This document shows positions 9,223 to 19,069 of a DNA stretch of 64,000 nucleotides, piece after piece. The notes under the pieces are model-generated. The model saw nothing but the letters and a program-made list of their open reading frames with translations, was not told the origin of the DNA and made no database searches. The stretch spans positions 2,046,001-2,110,000 of the forward strand of contig NZ_CP040872.1 of assembly GCF_006337065.1 (NCBI RefSeq). Direction: 5' to 3'. Positions within the stretch are counted from its first letter, which is position 1. Each line of letters begins with the position of its first letter. The position numbers and the translations under genes were made by a program. The stretch is from Agromyces laixinhei (GTDB lineage: Bacteria; Actinomycetota; Actinomycetes; Actinomycetales; Microbacteriaceae).

Positions 9223-10202
9223 CGACCGGCCTCCTGACGCAGCCGCGGGTCGGCGATGCGGGCGACGAGGTCGGTGAGCACCGTCATGAGCACGTAGACG
9301 AGGGCGACCAGCAGCACCACGCCCGTGACGACGGGGATGTCGCGCAGGGTCACGGCCTGCAGCAGGGTGCGACCGAGCCCCGGCATCGCGAAGATCGTCT
9401 CGACGACGACCGCCCCCGACAGCAGCCAGCCGAGCGCCCACCCCGACAGGCTGATGGCGGGAAGGGCGGCATGGCGGATGGTGTGACGCACGCGCACGCC
9501 CACGGCGCTCTCGCCGCGGGCCCTGGCCGAGACCACGAAGGGCTGCTGCATGGCGCCCAGCAGGCTCTCGCGCATGACCTGGGCGAGGAAGCCCGAGAGC
9601 GGGATCGCGAGCGTCACGACGGGAAGCACGAGTCCGGCCGGGGTGCCGGTGGCGACCGGCGGCAACCAGCCGAGCCCGGCGGCGAAGACCGCGATGAGCA
9701 CGGCCGCGAGCCAGAAGTGCGGGAGTGCGGCCGCCGTGATCTCGACACCCTCGCCGACGGCGCTCGCGATCCGGCCGCGCCCGGTCGACCAGATCGCGAC
9801 GGCGAGCGCGAGAATCCACGCGAGCACGAGCGCGAGGGCCGCGAGCAGGAGGGTGCCGCCGAGCTGCGCGGCGAGCAGTTCGGCGACGGGGAGCTTGAGG
9901 GTGTACGACACGCCGAGGTCGCCCGTGACGAGCCGGCCGAGCATCGCGAAGTACTGCGTGATGAGCGGTTGGTCGAGTCCGTAGTCGCGCCGCACCTGGT
10001 CGAGGGCCTCCTGGGAGGCCTGTGAGCCGGGCCCGCCGAGGATCGCCTGTGCCGGGTCACCGGGAATGAGTCGGATCGCGAAGAAGGTGAGCGTGGCGAC
10101 CGCCCACAGCACGAACACCGCGCCGGCCATGAGGAGGCCGGCGCGGCGAAGGGGTGCGCCGCGACGGGAGCGGCGGTGGTCAGCCGGCGAGCCAGGCGTC
10201 AT
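9219..10202 (-). CDS. ABC transporter permease (DppB type)
   Basis: A 327-residue membrane protein with six predicted helices. The N-terminal helix ends in the DppB/OppB hallmark FAIRLIPGDPAQAILGGPGS, and the EAA-type loop is in VVSARARGESAVGVRVRHTIRHAALPAIS. It forms the channel with the DppC-type permease. The ATG at 10202 overlaps the end of the binding-protein gene by 23 bp; a second in-frame ATG 24 codons later is a weaker candidate because it would remove the basic segment before the first helix. Confidence 0.92.
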   Translation of the reverse strand: MTPGSPADHRRSRRGAPLRRAGLLMAGAVFVLWAVATLTFFAIRLIPGDPAQAILGGPGSQASQEALDQVRRDYGLDQPLITQYFAMLGRLVTGDLGVSYTLKLPVAELLAAQLGGTLLLAALALVLAWILALAVAIWSTGRGRIASAVGEGVEITAAALPHFWLAAVLIAVFAAGLGWLPPVATGTPAGLVLPVVTLAIPLSGFLAQVMRESLLGAMQQPFVVSARARGESAVGVRVRHTIRHAALPAISLSGWALGWLLSGAVVVETIFAMPGLGRTLLQAVTLRDIPVVTGVVLLVALVYVLMTVLTDLVARIADPRLRQEAGR

Positions 10203-11841
10203 AGAACGTCGGCGTCGAGACGGTGGGCATCGCGCGAGCGCCCTGCACCGAGGAGCTCAGCAGGAAGCTGTTCTGCTGGTCGTAGAGCGGCAGAAGGTAG
10301 GAGCCGCCGAGGATCAGCTGCTGCGCGCGCTCGTACATGTCGGCACGTGCCTCGGGGTCGCTCGTGGCCGCAGCCTCCTCGAGCAGCGAGTCGACCTCGG
10401 GGTCGTCGAGCTGCGCGAGGTTCGCGAAGTACCCGCTCGGTGCCGGGGTGATGCTGTCGGAGTGGTAGAGGATGCGCAGAACATCCGGGCCGACCTTGGT
10501 GTAGGGGGCACTGACGATCTCGTACTCGTGCGCCGCGAGCGCGCCGTACCAGCTCGAGAGGTCGAGCAGCTCGATGTCGACGTCGAAGCCGGCGACCTTC
10601 GCAGTGGCCTGGACCTGCTCGAAGAGCGATTGCTCGGCGGGAACCGACTGGTTCGTGCTCACCGGGAACCGCACGGTGAGGCGTGCGCCGTCTTTCACGC
10701 GATAGCCGTCGGCGTCGCGCTGCGCCCAGCCGGCCTCGTCGAGCAGTGCATTCGCCGTGTCGAGGTCGGGTTCGAAGAGGGACTCGTCGGAATATGCGAC
10801 CGCCTCCACCGAGGAGAGGGCGGAATACGATCGTGCCGCAGTGCCGAAGAAGAGCGCGTCGATACCGTCGTCGACCTCGACCGCACGAAGGAAGGCCTCG
10901 CGCACCCGCTCGTCGTCGAAGGGCGCCTGGCCCGAGTTGAGTTCGATGCGGTTCGCCGCGCCGGGGCGGGGTGCGTCGAGCCAGACGAACGAGTCACTCG
11001 ACTTCGCCGCCGCGATGGTGTCGGGCTGCGGGTTGTCGATGACGTCGACCTGGCCGCCCTGCAGGGCGGCGTAGCGCGATGCGGAGTCGGGAACGAACCG
11101 CCATTCGATCGCCTCGAGGTAGGCCGGTCCGTCGTGCGCGGCGTCGGCGGGCGGTGACGTGTAGTCGTCGTTGCGCACGAGCGACACGCGATCCTGCTTG
11201 ACCCACTCGTCGACGATGAACGGTCCGGTGCCGATCGGCGCCTGGCAGTTCTCGTCCATGCCGCGAGCGAGTCCGGCCGGGGATTCGATCGCGAGCCACG
11301 GCTGGGTCAGCGATTCGAGCAACGCGCTGTCGGGCGCGCTCATCACGAATCGCGCGACCCGGTCGCTGACGACGTCGACCCGGTCGACCTTGCCGAGGGC
11401 GAGGTAACCCGTCGACGACTGCGTGGCCGGGTCCTTCAGATGTTCGACGTTGACCTTGACGGCCTCGGCGTCGAGCGGCGTGCCGTCGGTGAAGGCGACG
11501 TCGTCGCGCAGCGTGAACTCCCACGAGAGGCCGTCGTCGGATTCCGTCCACGACTCGGCGAGCCAGGGGATGATCTCGCCTGAGGTGTCGCGCGAGACGA
11601 GCGACTCCAGGAACTGCCCGGCGAGGAGCGCCTGCGGGTAGTTTCCGCCGACGTGCGGGTCGAGGCAGGTCGGTTCGGCATCACCGCTCGCATAGCTGAG
11701 CGTGCCGCCCGAGACCGGTTCGCCGGATGTTTCGGACGTCGGTGCCTGGCAGCCGGCGAGCACGATCGTCGAGACGAGGGCGACGCCGATGATGCCGAGC
11801 CTGCGGGCGGTCGGGGAAGTGGTCACGGGTGCAGCACGCAT
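10180..11841 (-). CDS. ABC transporter substrate-binding lipoprotein (family 5, DppA/OppA type)
   Basis: The 553-residue extracytoplasmic receptor of the transporter. It begins with a lipoprotein signal peptide: basic N-terminus, hydrophobic LGIIGVALVSTIV, then lipobox LAGC (about residues 28-31). The mature part has the SBP_bac_5 pattern, for example EPTCLDPHVGGNYPQALLAGQFLESLV and GTGPFIVDEWVKQDRVSLVRNDDY. The ATG at 11841 is chosen because the signal peptide starts there and AAGGAC lies just upstream. It is the first gene of the four-gene operon and faces the gntR-like gene across 127 bp. The peptide ligand is inferred from the family. Confidence 0.93.
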   Translation of the reverse strand: MRAAPVTTSPTARRLGIIGVALVSTIVLAGCQAPTSETSGEPVSGGTLSYASGDAEPTCLDPHVGGNYPQALLAGQFLESLVSRDTSGEIIPWLAESWTESDDGLSWEFTLRDDVAFTDGTPLDAEAVKVNVEHLKDPATQSSTGYLALGKVDRVDVVSDRVARFVMSAPDSALLESLTQPWLAIESPAGLARGMDENCQAPIGTGPFIVDEWVKQDRVSLVRNDDYTSPPADAAHDGPAYLEAIEWRFVPDSASRYAALQGGQVDVIDNPQPDTIAAAKSSDSFVWLDAPRPGAANRIELNSGQAPFDDERVREAFLRAVEVDDGIDALFFGTAARSYSALSSVEAVAYSDESLFEPDLDTANALLDEAGWAQRDADGYRVKDGARLTVRFPVSTNQSVPAEQSLFEQVQATAKVAGFDVDIELLDLSSWYGALAAHEYEIVSAPYTKVGPDVLRILYHSDSITPAPSGYFANLAQLDDPEVDSLLEEAAATSDPEARADMYERAQQLILGGSYLLPLYDQQNSFLLSSSVQGARAMPTVSTPTFYDAWLAG

Positions 11842-11933
11842 CGAGGTCCTTGCGGTGGGGAAAGTGGGGCCGGGCTCGCGTCGGCGTGGGCCCGCATTCA
11901 TCCTGACACCGGAGCAGGGCCACGACAAGGAAC

Positions 11934-11962
11934 TTGTTCTAGTTCACCTAGAAGAATAGTCT
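11934..11962 (+). promoter_or_regulatory. GntR promoter with internal palindromic operator
   Basis: A -35 hexamer TTGTTC (11934-11939) and a -10 TAGTCT (11957-11962) are 17 bp apart. The inverted repeat TTCTAG-5-CTAGAA lies between them at 11937-11953. The -10 ends 6 nt before the ATG of the GntR gene, so the transcript would be leaderless. The position suggests that the regulator blocks its own promoter and perhaps the divergent transporter promoter. Confidence 0.7.
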
Positions 11963-11968
11963 GAACCA

Positions 11969-12364
11969 ATGCTGATCGGTCTCGATGCGACCCGCGACGC
12001 GCCGCTGTTCGAGCAACTCGCGTCGGGGCTGCGTGCGTCGATCATCGACGGGCGTCTCTCGGGCGGCGAGCGGTTGCCCCCGGCGCGAGAGCTCGCCGCG
12101 TCGCTCGACCTCAACGTGCACACCGTGCTCCGCGCCTACCACCGCCTGCGTGACGAACGCCTCATCGAGCTCCACCGCGGGCGGGGCGCCGTCGTGGCCG
12201 TGCGCGTCGGCGGGCACAGCGCACTCGCCGGCGCCGTGCACGATCTCGTCGACGAGGCGAAGAACCACGACCTGCCCGAGGCCGCGCTGCTCGCACTGGT
12301 CGGGGAGGCGTACCGCTCGGCGCCCCGTGCTTCGGGAGTGCTGCGCCCCACGCCGACGCGGTAG
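11969..12364 (+). CDS. GntR family transcriptional regulator (YtrA-like, short)
   Basis: A 131-residue DNA-binding protein. The winged helix-turn-helix occupies residues 12-75: LFEQLASGLRASIIDGRLSGGERLPPARELAASLDLNVHTVLRAYHRLRDERLIELHRGRGAVV, the GntR signature. The short all-helical tail of about 50 residues, without an effector domain, matches the YtrA subgroup that often controls neighbouring ABC transporters. It is divergent from the peptide transporter operon, and an inverted repeat sits inside its own promoter. Its target is inferred from position. Confidence 0.9.
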   Translation: MLIGLDATRDAPLFEQLASGLRASIIDGRLSGGERLPPARELAASLDLNVHTVLRAYHRLRDERLIELHRGRGAVVAVRVGGHSALAGAVHDLVDEAKNHDLPEAALLALVGEAYRSAPRASGVLRPTPTR

Positions 12365-12373
12365 GCTTGACAG

Positions 12374-12596
12374 ACACGACGTTGATCCGGCCATCACCGG
12401 GAAGTCTTCGGAAGAACCAGGGCGGGCGCCACGCGGCATCCGCTCGGCAGTAGAACCGAACGGGGCGGCCCGTCACAGCCGGCAATGAGGGGTGAGTCGG
12501 TCGCAAGGCGCGGCTCGCAAGCGAGGTGGTACCGCGGCGGCGCTCGATCGAGCACCGGCGTCCTCGTGAGAGCATCCGTCCCCGCAAGGAGCGAGC
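12374..12596 (+). promoter_or_regulatory. T-box riboswitch leader of ileS (actinobacterial, translational type)
   Basis: The 14-base T-box AGGTGGTACCGCGG at 12524-12537 is the sequence that binds the 3' end of uncharged tRNA. Upstream, CCGG-CCATCA-CCGG (12387-12400) is a short Stem I with an isoleucine codon ATC at 12393-12395 as specifier. The TCCT at 12561-12564 can pair either with the T-box region (GAGG, 12523-12526) or with the ribosome site AAGGAG at 12586-12591, which suggests control of translation initiation rather than a terminator. A -10-like TAGGCT at 12362-12367 overlaps the gntR stop codon. Confidence 0.9.
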
Positions 12597-15500
12597 GTGT
12601 ACCCCCGCACCCCAGACGACCACGGCGTCGCCCCCTCACCCGAGTTCCCCGCCGTCGAGCGCGACGTGCTGGCCTTCTGGAAGGCCGACGGCACGTTCCA
12701 GGCCTCGATCGATCGGCGCGAGGGCAACCCCGAGTGGGTCTTCTACGACGGCCCGCCGTTCGCCAACGGGCTGCCGCACTACGGCCACCTGCTGACCGGG
12801 TACGCGAAAGACCTGTTCCCGCGGTTCCAGACCATGCGCGGCAAGCAGGTGCACCGCCGTTTCGGCTGGGACACGCACGGGCTGCCCGCCGAGCTCGAGG
12901 CGGAGCGCCAGCTCGGCATCACCGACAAGAGCGAGATCGAGGAGATGGGCATCGCGGCCTTCAACCAGGCCGCTCGCGACGCAGTGCTCCGCTACACGAA
13001 GGAGTGGCAGGAGTACGTCACGCGTCAAGCACGCTGGGTCGACTTCGAGCACGACTACAAGACGCTCGACGTGACCTTCATGGAGAGTGTCATCTGGGCG
13101 TTCAAGACCCTGCACGAGAAGGGTCTCGCCTATGAGGGCTATCGTGTGCTGCCGTACTGCTGGCGCGACCAGACGCCGCTCTCGAACCACGAACTGCGCA
13201 TGGACGACGACGTCTACAAGATGCGTCAGGACCAGACCGTCACGGTGACGTTCCCCCTCGTCGGGGCGAAGGCGGAGTCACTGGGGCTGACCGCCGTGCG
13301 CGCGCTCGCGTGGACGACGACCCCGTGGACCCTGCCGACGAACTTCGCCCTCGCGGTCGGCCCGGGCATCGAGTACGCCGTCGTGCCTGCGGGCCCGAAC
13401 GGCACACCCGACGCGACGGTGCTCCGCGAGGAGATCGGCACGGCCGCCACAGGCGGTGCGGCATCCGACACCGAGGTGCTCGGCGGCGAGTACCTGCTCG
13501 CGATCGACCTCGTCGGCAACTACGCGAAAGAGCTCGGCTACGAATCGGCCGATGATGCTCGCGCCGCGGTCTCCCGCACCGTTCGCGGCAGCGAGCTCGA
13601 GGGCGTCGCCTACGACCGCCTCTTCGACTACTACGCCGACGTCGAGGAGTACGGCCTGCAGAACGCGTGGCGCATCCTCGTCGCCGACTACGTCACGACC
13701 GAAGACGGCACCGGCATCGTGCACCAGGCCCCCGCCTACGGCGAGGAGGACCAGAAGATCTCCGAGGCCGCCGGCATCCCGGTGATCATCTCGCTCGACG
13801 AGGGCGGCCGCTTCCTGCCTGCCGTGACGGATGTCGCAGGACTCCTGTGGAGCGACGCGAACAAGCCGCTCACCCAGCTGCTGAAGGCCGAGGGGCGCCT
13901 GCTCCGCCAGGCGAGCTACGACCACTCGTACCCCCACTGCTGGCGGTGCAGGAACCCCCTCATCTACAAGGCGGTCTCGAGCTGGTTCATCCGCGTGCCC
14001 GAGTTCAAGGGCCGCATGGGCGAGTTGAACCATGACATCAACTGGGTGCCCGACAACGTGAAAGACGGTCAGTTCGGCAAGTGGGTCGCCGGCGCACGCG
14101 ACTGGTCGATCAGCCGCAACCGCTACTGGGGTTCGCCGATCCCCGTGTGGAAGAGCGACGACGCCGAGTACCCCCGCATCGATGTGTACGGCTCCCTCGA
14201 AGAGCTCGAGCGCGACTTCGGACGCCTGCCGGTGAACCCCGAGGGCGAACCCGATCTGCACCGTCCGTACATCGACGAGCTCGTGCGCCCGAACCCCGAC
14301 GACCCCACCGGTCGCTCGATGATGCGGCGCATCCCCGACATCTTCGATGTGTGGTTCGACTCGGGCTCGATGCCCTTCGCACAGGTGCACTACCCGTTCG
14401 AGAACCGGGAGTGGTTCGACAGCCACAACCCCGCCGACTTCATCGTCGAGTACATCGGGCAGACCCGCGGCTGGTTCTACGTCATGCACGTGCTCTCGAC
14501 GGCACTGTTCGACCGGCGCGCCTTCTCGAACGTCGTGAGCCACGGCATCGTGCTCGGCAGCGACGGGCAGAAGATGTCGAAGTCGCTGCGCAACTATCCC
14601 GACGTCTCAGAGGTCTTCGAGCGCGACGGCTCCGACGCGATGCGCTGGTTCCTCATGTCGAGCTCGGTGCTGCGCGGCGGCAACCTCATCGTCACCGAAG
14701 AGGGCATCCGCGAGGGCGTGCGGCAGTTCATGCTGCCGCTCTGGAGCACCTGGTACTTCTTCTCGCTCTACGCGAATTCGGCCCGCGAGGGCGGCTACGA
14801 GGCATCCGCTCGCACCGATTCGACCGACGTGCTCGACCGCTACCTGCTCGCGAAGCTCGGCGAACTCGTGACCGGCGTCACCGCGGACTTCGAGGCATTC
14901 GACTCGCCGCTCGCCGCGGCGAAGCTGCGCGACTTCGGCGACGTGCTGACGAACTGGTACGTGCGTCGTTCGCGCGACCGCTTCTGGGCGGGCGTCGCCG
15001 ACGACGGCTCGGGCGGCGAGGCGTTCGACACGCTCTACACCGTGCTCGAGACGCTCACACGCCTCTCGGCTCCGCTGCTGCCGCTCGTCTCCGAGCAGAT
15101 CTGGCGCGGCCTCACTGGCGGGCGCAGCGTGCACCTGGCCGACTGGCCCGACGCCGTGGCCTTCCCGGCCGACCACGATCTCGTGACCGCGATGGACTCG
15201 GTGCGCGAGATCAGCTCCGCTGCGCTGTCGCTCCGCAAGCAGTCGGGTCGTCGGGTGCGGCTCCCGCTCGCGCGCCTCACGGTCGTTGCGACGGATGCCG
15301 CGGCGCTCGCGCCGTTCGAGGCGATCCTGCGCGACGAGCTCAACGTCAAGGCCGTCGACCTCGTGACCCTCGATGCCTCGAGCGCCGAACGCTTCGGGGT
15401 CACCAAGCGTCTCACCGTCAACGCGCGTGCTGCCGGACCGCGACTCGGCAAGACCGTGCAGCAGGCGATCCGGGCCGCTCGTTCCGGCGACTGGAGCGCC

Positions 15501-15914
15501 GAGGGCGACACGGTCGTCGCCGGCGGCATCCAGCTGGAAGCGGGGGAGTACGAGCTCGTGCTCGAGGCCGGCGGCTCCGGCGACGCGGCGAACGCGCTCG
15601 CCTTGCTCGCCGACGGCGGCTTCGTGATCCTCGACACCGCGACGACCCCCGAGCTCGAGGCCGAGGGCCTTGCGCGCGACGTCGTGCGTGCGGTGCAGGA
15701 GTCGCGCAAGGCGGCCGGTCTCGAGGTCGGCGACCGCATCCGGCTCACGCTCACGCTCGATGAGGCAGGCGCCGCGGCGGCCGAGCGCCACCGCGAGCTC
15801 ATCGGCGGCGAGACGCTCGCGATCGAGCTCGCCGTGATCGCCGGAACCCCGGGCGACGATGCGAGGCCGGTCGGGGAGTCCTCGCGACTGACCGTGGAGG
15901 TGGCGAAGGCATGA
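12597..15914 (+). CDS. ileS: isoleucine--tRNA ligase
   Basis: Charges tRNA-Ile in the cytoplasm. The 1105-residue protein has the class I motif HYGH at residues 61-64 (GLPHYGHLL) and KMSKS at about 659-663, with the editing domain between them. Length over 1000 residues and the HYGH form match the eukaryote-like IleRS2 group found in actinobacteria, known for low mupirocin sensitivity; that property is inferred only. The start is the GTG at 12597, 5 bp after the AAGGAG site that the T-box leader can mask. The stop overlaps folC as ATGA, so folC and later genes probably share its T-box control. Confidence 0.97.
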   Translation: MYPRTPDDHGVAPSPEFPAVERDVLAFWKADGTFQASIDRREGNPEWVFYDGPPFANGLPHYGHLLTGYAKDLFPRFQTMRGKQVHRRFGWDTHGLPAELEAERQLGITDKSEIEEMGIAAFNQAARDAVLRYTKEWQEYVTRQARWVDFEHDYKTLDVTFMESVIWAFKTLHEKGLAYEGYRVLPYCWRDQTPLSNHELRMDDDVYKMRQDQTVTVTFPLVGAKAESLGLTAVRALAWTTTPWTLPTNFALAVGPGIEYAVVPAGPNGTPDATVLREEIGTAATGGAASDTEVLGGEYLLAIDLVGNYAKELGYESADDARAAVSRTVRGSELEGVAYDRLFDYYADVEEYGLQNAWRILVADYVTTEDGTGIVHQAPAYGEEDQKISEAAGIPVIISLDEGGRFLPAVTDVAGLLWSDANKPLTQLLKAEGRLLRQASYDHSYPHCWRCRNPLIYKAVSSWFIRVPEFKGRMGELNHDINWVPDNVKDGQFGKWVAGARDWSISRNRYWGSPIPVWKSDDAEYPRIDVYGSLEELERDFGRLPVNPEGEPDLHRPYIDELVRPNPDDPTGRSMMRRIPDIFDVWFDSGSMPFAQVHYPFENREWFDSHNPADFIVEYIGQTRGWFYVMHVLSTALFDRRAFSNVVSHGIVLGSDGQKMSKSLRNYPDVSEVFERDGSDAMRWFLMSSSVLRGGNLIVTEEGIREGVRQFMLPLWSTWYFFSLYANSAREGGYEASARTDSTDVLDRYLLAKLGELVTGVTADFEAFDSPLAAAKLRDFGDVLTNWYVRRSRDRFWAGVADDGSGGEAFDTLYTVLETLTRLSAPLLPLVSEQIWRGLTGGRSVHLADWPDAVAFPADHDLVTAMDSVREISSAALSLRKQSGRRVRLPLARLTVVATDAAALAPFEAILRDELNVKAVDLVTLDASSAERFGVTKRLTVNARAAGPRLGKTVQQAIRAARSGDWSAEGDTVVAGGIQLEAGEYELVLEAGGSGDAANALALLADGGFVILDTATTPELEAEGLARDVVRAVQESRKAAGLEVGDRIRLTLTLDEAGAAAAERHRELIGGETLAIELAVIAGTPGDDARPVGESSRLTVEVAKA

Positions 15915-17281
15915 CCGACGAACTCGACTTCACCGACGCGGCCGATGCCGTGTACCGGAGCCTGCTCGAACGGGTCGGCGAAGCCGCCCCCGAACGTCGG
16001 CTCGACGCGACGCGACGCGCCGTGGAGATCCTCGGCGACCCGCATCGTGCTGCGCCGGTGATCCACATCACCGGCACGAACGGCAAGACCTCGACGAGCC
16101 GCATGGTCGAGTCGATCCTGCGCGCCGGGGGCCTGCGCACCGGGCTCATGACGAGCCCGCACCTCGAGCGGTTCACCGAACGCATCCTCATCGACGGCGA
16201 GCCCGTCTCCGACGAGGCGGTCGCCCGCAACTGGGAGGAGATCGAGCCGTTCATCGCCATGGTCGATGCCCGGCTCGCCGCCGACGGCACGGCCCGGCTC
16301 ACCTTCTTCGAGGCACTCACGGTGCTCGCGTTCGCCTGCTTCGCCGATGCGCCGGTCGACGTCGTGGTGCTCGAGGTCGGCATGGGCGGCGAATGGGACT
16401 CGACGAACGTGGCCGACGGCCAGGTCGCCGTGTTCACGCCCATCGCCCTCGATCACGAGTCGGCGCTCGGCACGACCGTCGAGCAGATCGCCCGCACCAA
16501 GGCCGGCATCGTCAAGGCGGAGGCCGCGGTGGTGACGGCCTTCCAGCCCCCCGAGGTGCTCACGGTGCTGCGCGACCGGGCCGCCGAGCATGGCGGAACC
16601 TTCGCCGTCGAGGGCGGGGCCTTCGCGGTGCTCGACTCACGCGTCGCCGTGGGCGGTCAGCTCATCTCGGTGAAGGGGCTCGCGGGGGAGTACCGCGATC
16701 TCGCGCTGCCGCTCTTCGGCCGCCACCAGGCCGAGAACGCCGCCGTGGCCATCGCCGCGGTCGAGTCGTTTCTCGGGGCCGGCACGATGCGCATGGCCGA
16801 CGAGGTGCTCCAGCAGGGCCTCGGAGCGGTCACCTCGCCCGGGCGCCTGCAGATGGTCGGCACCGAGCCGCCCGTGCTCGTCGATGCGGCGCACAATCCG
16901 CACGGCGCGCTCGCCCTCGGCGCCGCGCTCGGGGAGTACTTCGACTTCGACGAGGTCGCGTTCGTGCTCGGGGTGCTCGGCGGCAAAGACGTCGCCGGCA
17001 TCGTGGGGGCGCTCGCACCGCTCGCCACCCGGTTCATCGTCACCGCCCCCGAATCCGACCGGGCGATCGGGGCCGACGAGCTCGCGGCATCCGTCGCACG
17101 TGAGCTGGGGCCCGAGCGGGCCGGTTTCGTCGAGGCCGCCGAGCGACTCGACGACGCCCTCGACGAGGCTCGCGACTGGGCCGCGGCCGCGCCGAAGCGC
17201 GCGGTCGTCGTCGCGGGTTCCATCGTGCTCGCGGGCGAAGCCATCGCCATCGCCGCAGACCGTGGATGGGGGCGATCGTGA
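15911..17281 (+). CDS. folC: bifunctional folylpolyglutamate synthase/dihydrofolate synthase
   Basis: Adds glutamate to dihydropteroate and folates, giving retained, active cofactors. The 456-residue protein has the Mur-ligase-type ATP loop [12 protein letters not shown] at about residues 54-65 and the FolC block [12 protein letters not shown] (about 157-168), with the C-terminal domain motif [10 protein letters not shown]. The ATG overlaps the ileS stop codon, and its stop overlaps the next gene as GTGA, so it lies within a tight ileS-folC-DUF4233-ndk operon. Confidence 0.95.
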   Translation: MTDELDFTDAADAVYRSLLERVGEAAPERRLDATRRAVEILGDPHRAAPVIHITGTNGKTSTSRMVESILRAGGLRTGLMTSPHLERFTERILIDGEPVSDEAVARNWEEIEPFIAMVDARLAADGTARLTFFEALTVLAFACFADAPVDVVVLEVGMGGEWDSTNVADGQVAVFTPIALDHESALGTTVEQIARTKAGIVKAEAAVVTAFQPPEVLTVLRDRAAEHGGTFAVEGGAFAVLDSRVAVGGQLISVKGLAGEYRDLALPLFGRHQAENAAVAIAAVESFLGAGTMRMADEVLQQGLGAVTSPGRLQMVGTEPPVLVDAAHNPHGALALGAALGEYFDFDEVAFVLGVLGGKDVAGIVGALAPLATRFIVTAPESDRAIGADELAASVARELGPERAGFVEAAERLDDALDEARDWAAAAPKRAVVVAGSIVLAGEAIAIAADRGWGRS

Positions 17282-17748
17282 GCGACCCGACGTCTCCGCC
17301 CGAACCCGACGACACCGCGGGCACCGATTCCGGTGCCGCCGATTCCCGAGCCGGCGACTCGTCTGTCATGGCTCCGCGCTCCATCCGCCGGAGTCTCGCC
17401 ACCATCGTGCTGGGCTTCGAGATCATCGTGGTCTTCCTCGCCGCACTCGTGATCTGGGGCCTCTCCAGGGGCGACAGCGAGGGCTCGCCGCCCTCATGGG
17501 TGTACCTCGCTGCGGGCGGCGTCATCATCCTCGCCCTGATCGCGACGATCGGGCTCCTGCGATTCAACTGGGCGTACGCGCTCGGCTGGGCGATCCAGGT
17601 GCTCATCATCGCGTCGGGCCTCCTCAACCCCGCGATGTTCTTCGTGGGTGCGCTCTTCGGCGGCATGTGGTGGTACTGCATGGTCGCCGGCGCACGAATC
17701 GACCGAGAACGCGCGGCCGCGGCCGCGCAATGGAAGGAACAGCAATGA
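17278..17748 (+). CDS. DUF4233 membrane protein
   Basis: A 156-residue integral membrane protein. A polar, acidic N-terminus of about 35 residues is followed by four hydrophobic helices, the last ending LFGGMWWYCMVAGARIDRERA. This fits DUF4233, a family encoded between folC and ndk in many actinobacteria; its role is unknown. The start is the GTG at 17278 overlapping the folC stop (GTGA), and its TGA overlaps the ndk ATG. The strict overlaps and conserved position suggest cotranslation with folC and ndk. Confidence 0.87.
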   Translation: MSDPTSPPEPDDTAGTDSGAADSRAGDSSVMAPRSIRRSLATIVLGFEIIVVFLAALVIWGLSRGDSEGSPPSWVYLAAGGVIILALIATIGLLRFNWAYALGWAIQVLIIASGLLNPAMFFVGALFGGMWWYCMVAGARIDRERAAAAAQWKEQQ

Positions 17749-18164
17749 CCACACCCATCGAAGAGACCCTCGTGCTCGTCAAGCCCGACGGTGTCGCACG
17801 CAACCTCACCGGTGAGATCCTCCGCCGCATCGAGGCGAAGGGGTACTCGCTCGTCGACATCCGCCTGCTGCAGCCCGACCGCGAGCTGCTCGCCCGGCAC
17901 TATGCCGAACACGAGGGACGGCCGTTCTACGAGCCGCTCATCGAGTTCATGGAGTCGGGACCGATCGTCGCGATGCGCGTCGCCGGCAACCGCGTGATCG
18001 AGGGCTTCCGGGTGCTCGCGGGCACGACCGACCCCACGACGGCGGCGCCGGGCACGATCCGCGGCGACTACGGCCGCGACTGGGGGCTCAAGGTGCAGCA
18101 GAATCTCGTGCACGGCTCCGACTCGGTGGAGTCGGCCGAACGCGAGCTCGCGCTCTGGTTCTGA
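17745..18164 (+). CDS. ndk: nucleoside-diphosphate kinase
   Basis: Transfers the gamma phosphate from ATP to nucleoside diphosphates, balancing the NTP pools. The 139-residue protein is the usual length. It begins EETLVLVKPDGVARNLTGEIL, and the active-site region NLVHGSDSVESAERELALWF contains the phosphohistidine (NxxHGSDS) near residue 118. The ATG overlaps the preceding stop as ATGA. It ends the ileS-folC operon, 4 bp from the convergent VKOR gene. Confidence 0.97.
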   Translation: MTTPIEETLVLVKPDGVARNLTGEILRRIEAKGYSLVDIRLLQPDRELLARHYAEHEGRPFYEPLIEFMESGPIVAMRVAGNRVIEGFRVLAGTTDPTTAAPGTIRGDYGRDWGLKVQQNLVHGSDSVESAERELALWF

Positions 18165-18168
18165 GGTC

Positions 18169-18795
18169 TCAGCCCAGGGCGTTCTGCAGGTCGATGAGCA
18201 CGCGCGGTACGGCATTCATCTGCGCTTGCGCGAGCAGCACGACCACCGCGTAGCAGACGACCGTGATGAGCGGCACCCACGACAGCCAGCTGCCCGCGAG
18301 TCGGCGAACACGTGCCGACACCGGAATATGTCCTTCGCGGAGGTTGTAGAGCGTCAGCGCCCAGAAGGTCGGAATGGTGACCGCCCACGTGAGCATGCAC
18401 CACGGGCACAGCACGTCGAGCACGTAGATGCTCTGGTAGATGAGCCAGCCCACGAAGATCAGCGCACCGGCGACGCCGACGTTGAACGCCGCCCAGAACC
18501 AGCGCGAGAACGTCGCCCCGGCGAGTATCGCCACCGCGATCGTGATGACCACGGGCCATGCCATCAGACCCAGGAACGGGTTGGAGAAGCCGAAGACGGC
18601 GCCCTGCCACGAGGAGAGATTGGTGCTGCAACCGACGAGCACGCCGACATTGCAGGAGGGAATATGCGCCGGATCACTCAGCAGGAGCACCTTCTCCATC
18701 GAGAGTTCGAACGCGGCGAGGAGGCCGAGGGCCCCGGCGATCAGGAGGAAGACGGCGAGGCCGACGGGTCGGGAACGGCGGGGGGAGTCCGGCAT
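18169..18795 (-). CDS. vitamin K epoxide reductase family protein
   Basis: A 208-residue membrane protein with five hydrophobic segments. It carries the VKOR cysteines: the loop pair in SCNVGVLVGCSTN (about residues 48-57) and the active CPWC near residue 131 (VLDVLCPWCMLTW). In bacteria this enzyme reoxidises a DsbA-like partner, supporting disulfide formation outside the membrane. A minus-strand -10 CATAAT (18802-18807) lies 6 nt before the ATG, so the transcript is probably leaderless. It is convergent with ndk and divergent from rne. Confidence 0.93.
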   Translation of the reverse strand: MPDSPRRSRPVGLAVFLLIAGALGLLAAFELSMEKVLLLSDPAHIPSCNVGVLVGCSTNLSSWQGAVFGFSNPFLGLMAWPVVITIAVAILAGATFSRWFWAAFNVGVAGALIFVGWLIYQSIYVLDVLCPWCMLTWAVTIPTFWALTLYNLREGHIPVSARVRRLAGSWLSWVPLITVVCYAVVVLLAQAQMNAVPRVLIDLQNALG

Positions 18796-18842
18796 GCTCG
18801 GATTATGGCATGCCGATTCCGCCCTCTGCTGCGAGAGCATGC

Positions 18843-19069
18843 GATAATCGAAGGAGTCGTCCGGGCCGCGCCCGGAACGACGCCAACGAGGGCTTTGAGG
18901 ATGCAGCGCATCCGAGTGGGCGGTGAAGGCACCGCAAGACGTGGCGACACAGGCAACCTGCCGGTCGCAGTGATGAAGGATTCGGCGGCTCGGCGCAAGC
19001 GCGGGGCCGCTCCAGACGAGTACGGGACGACGGCGCGGCTGTCGGAACCGGCGTAGGAGTGCACCAGAG
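18843..19069 (+). promoter_or_regulatory. rne: long 5' leader of rne with a strong hairpin
   Basis: A -10-like GATAAT at 18843-18848 is about 220 nt upstream of the rne ATG. The leader opens with a hairpin at 18857-18880: CCGGGC/GCCCGG with a 3-nt loop, extended by TCGT/ACGA with one bulged base. A 51-codon frame from 18901 to 19056 (starting MQRIRVGGEGTARRG) lies within the leader but has no good ribosome site. RNase E of enterobacteria is autoregulated through its leader; similar control here is only a hypothesis. Confidence 0.45.

Noticed and set aside
10066..11157. 363-codon + strand frame opposite the transporter binding protein and permease
   Set aside because: Antisense to two certain genes, no domain.
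18901..19056. 51-codon leader gene before rne
   Set aside because: The frame is open, but its ribosome site is poor and codon pattern is not convincing; kept only as part of the leader description.
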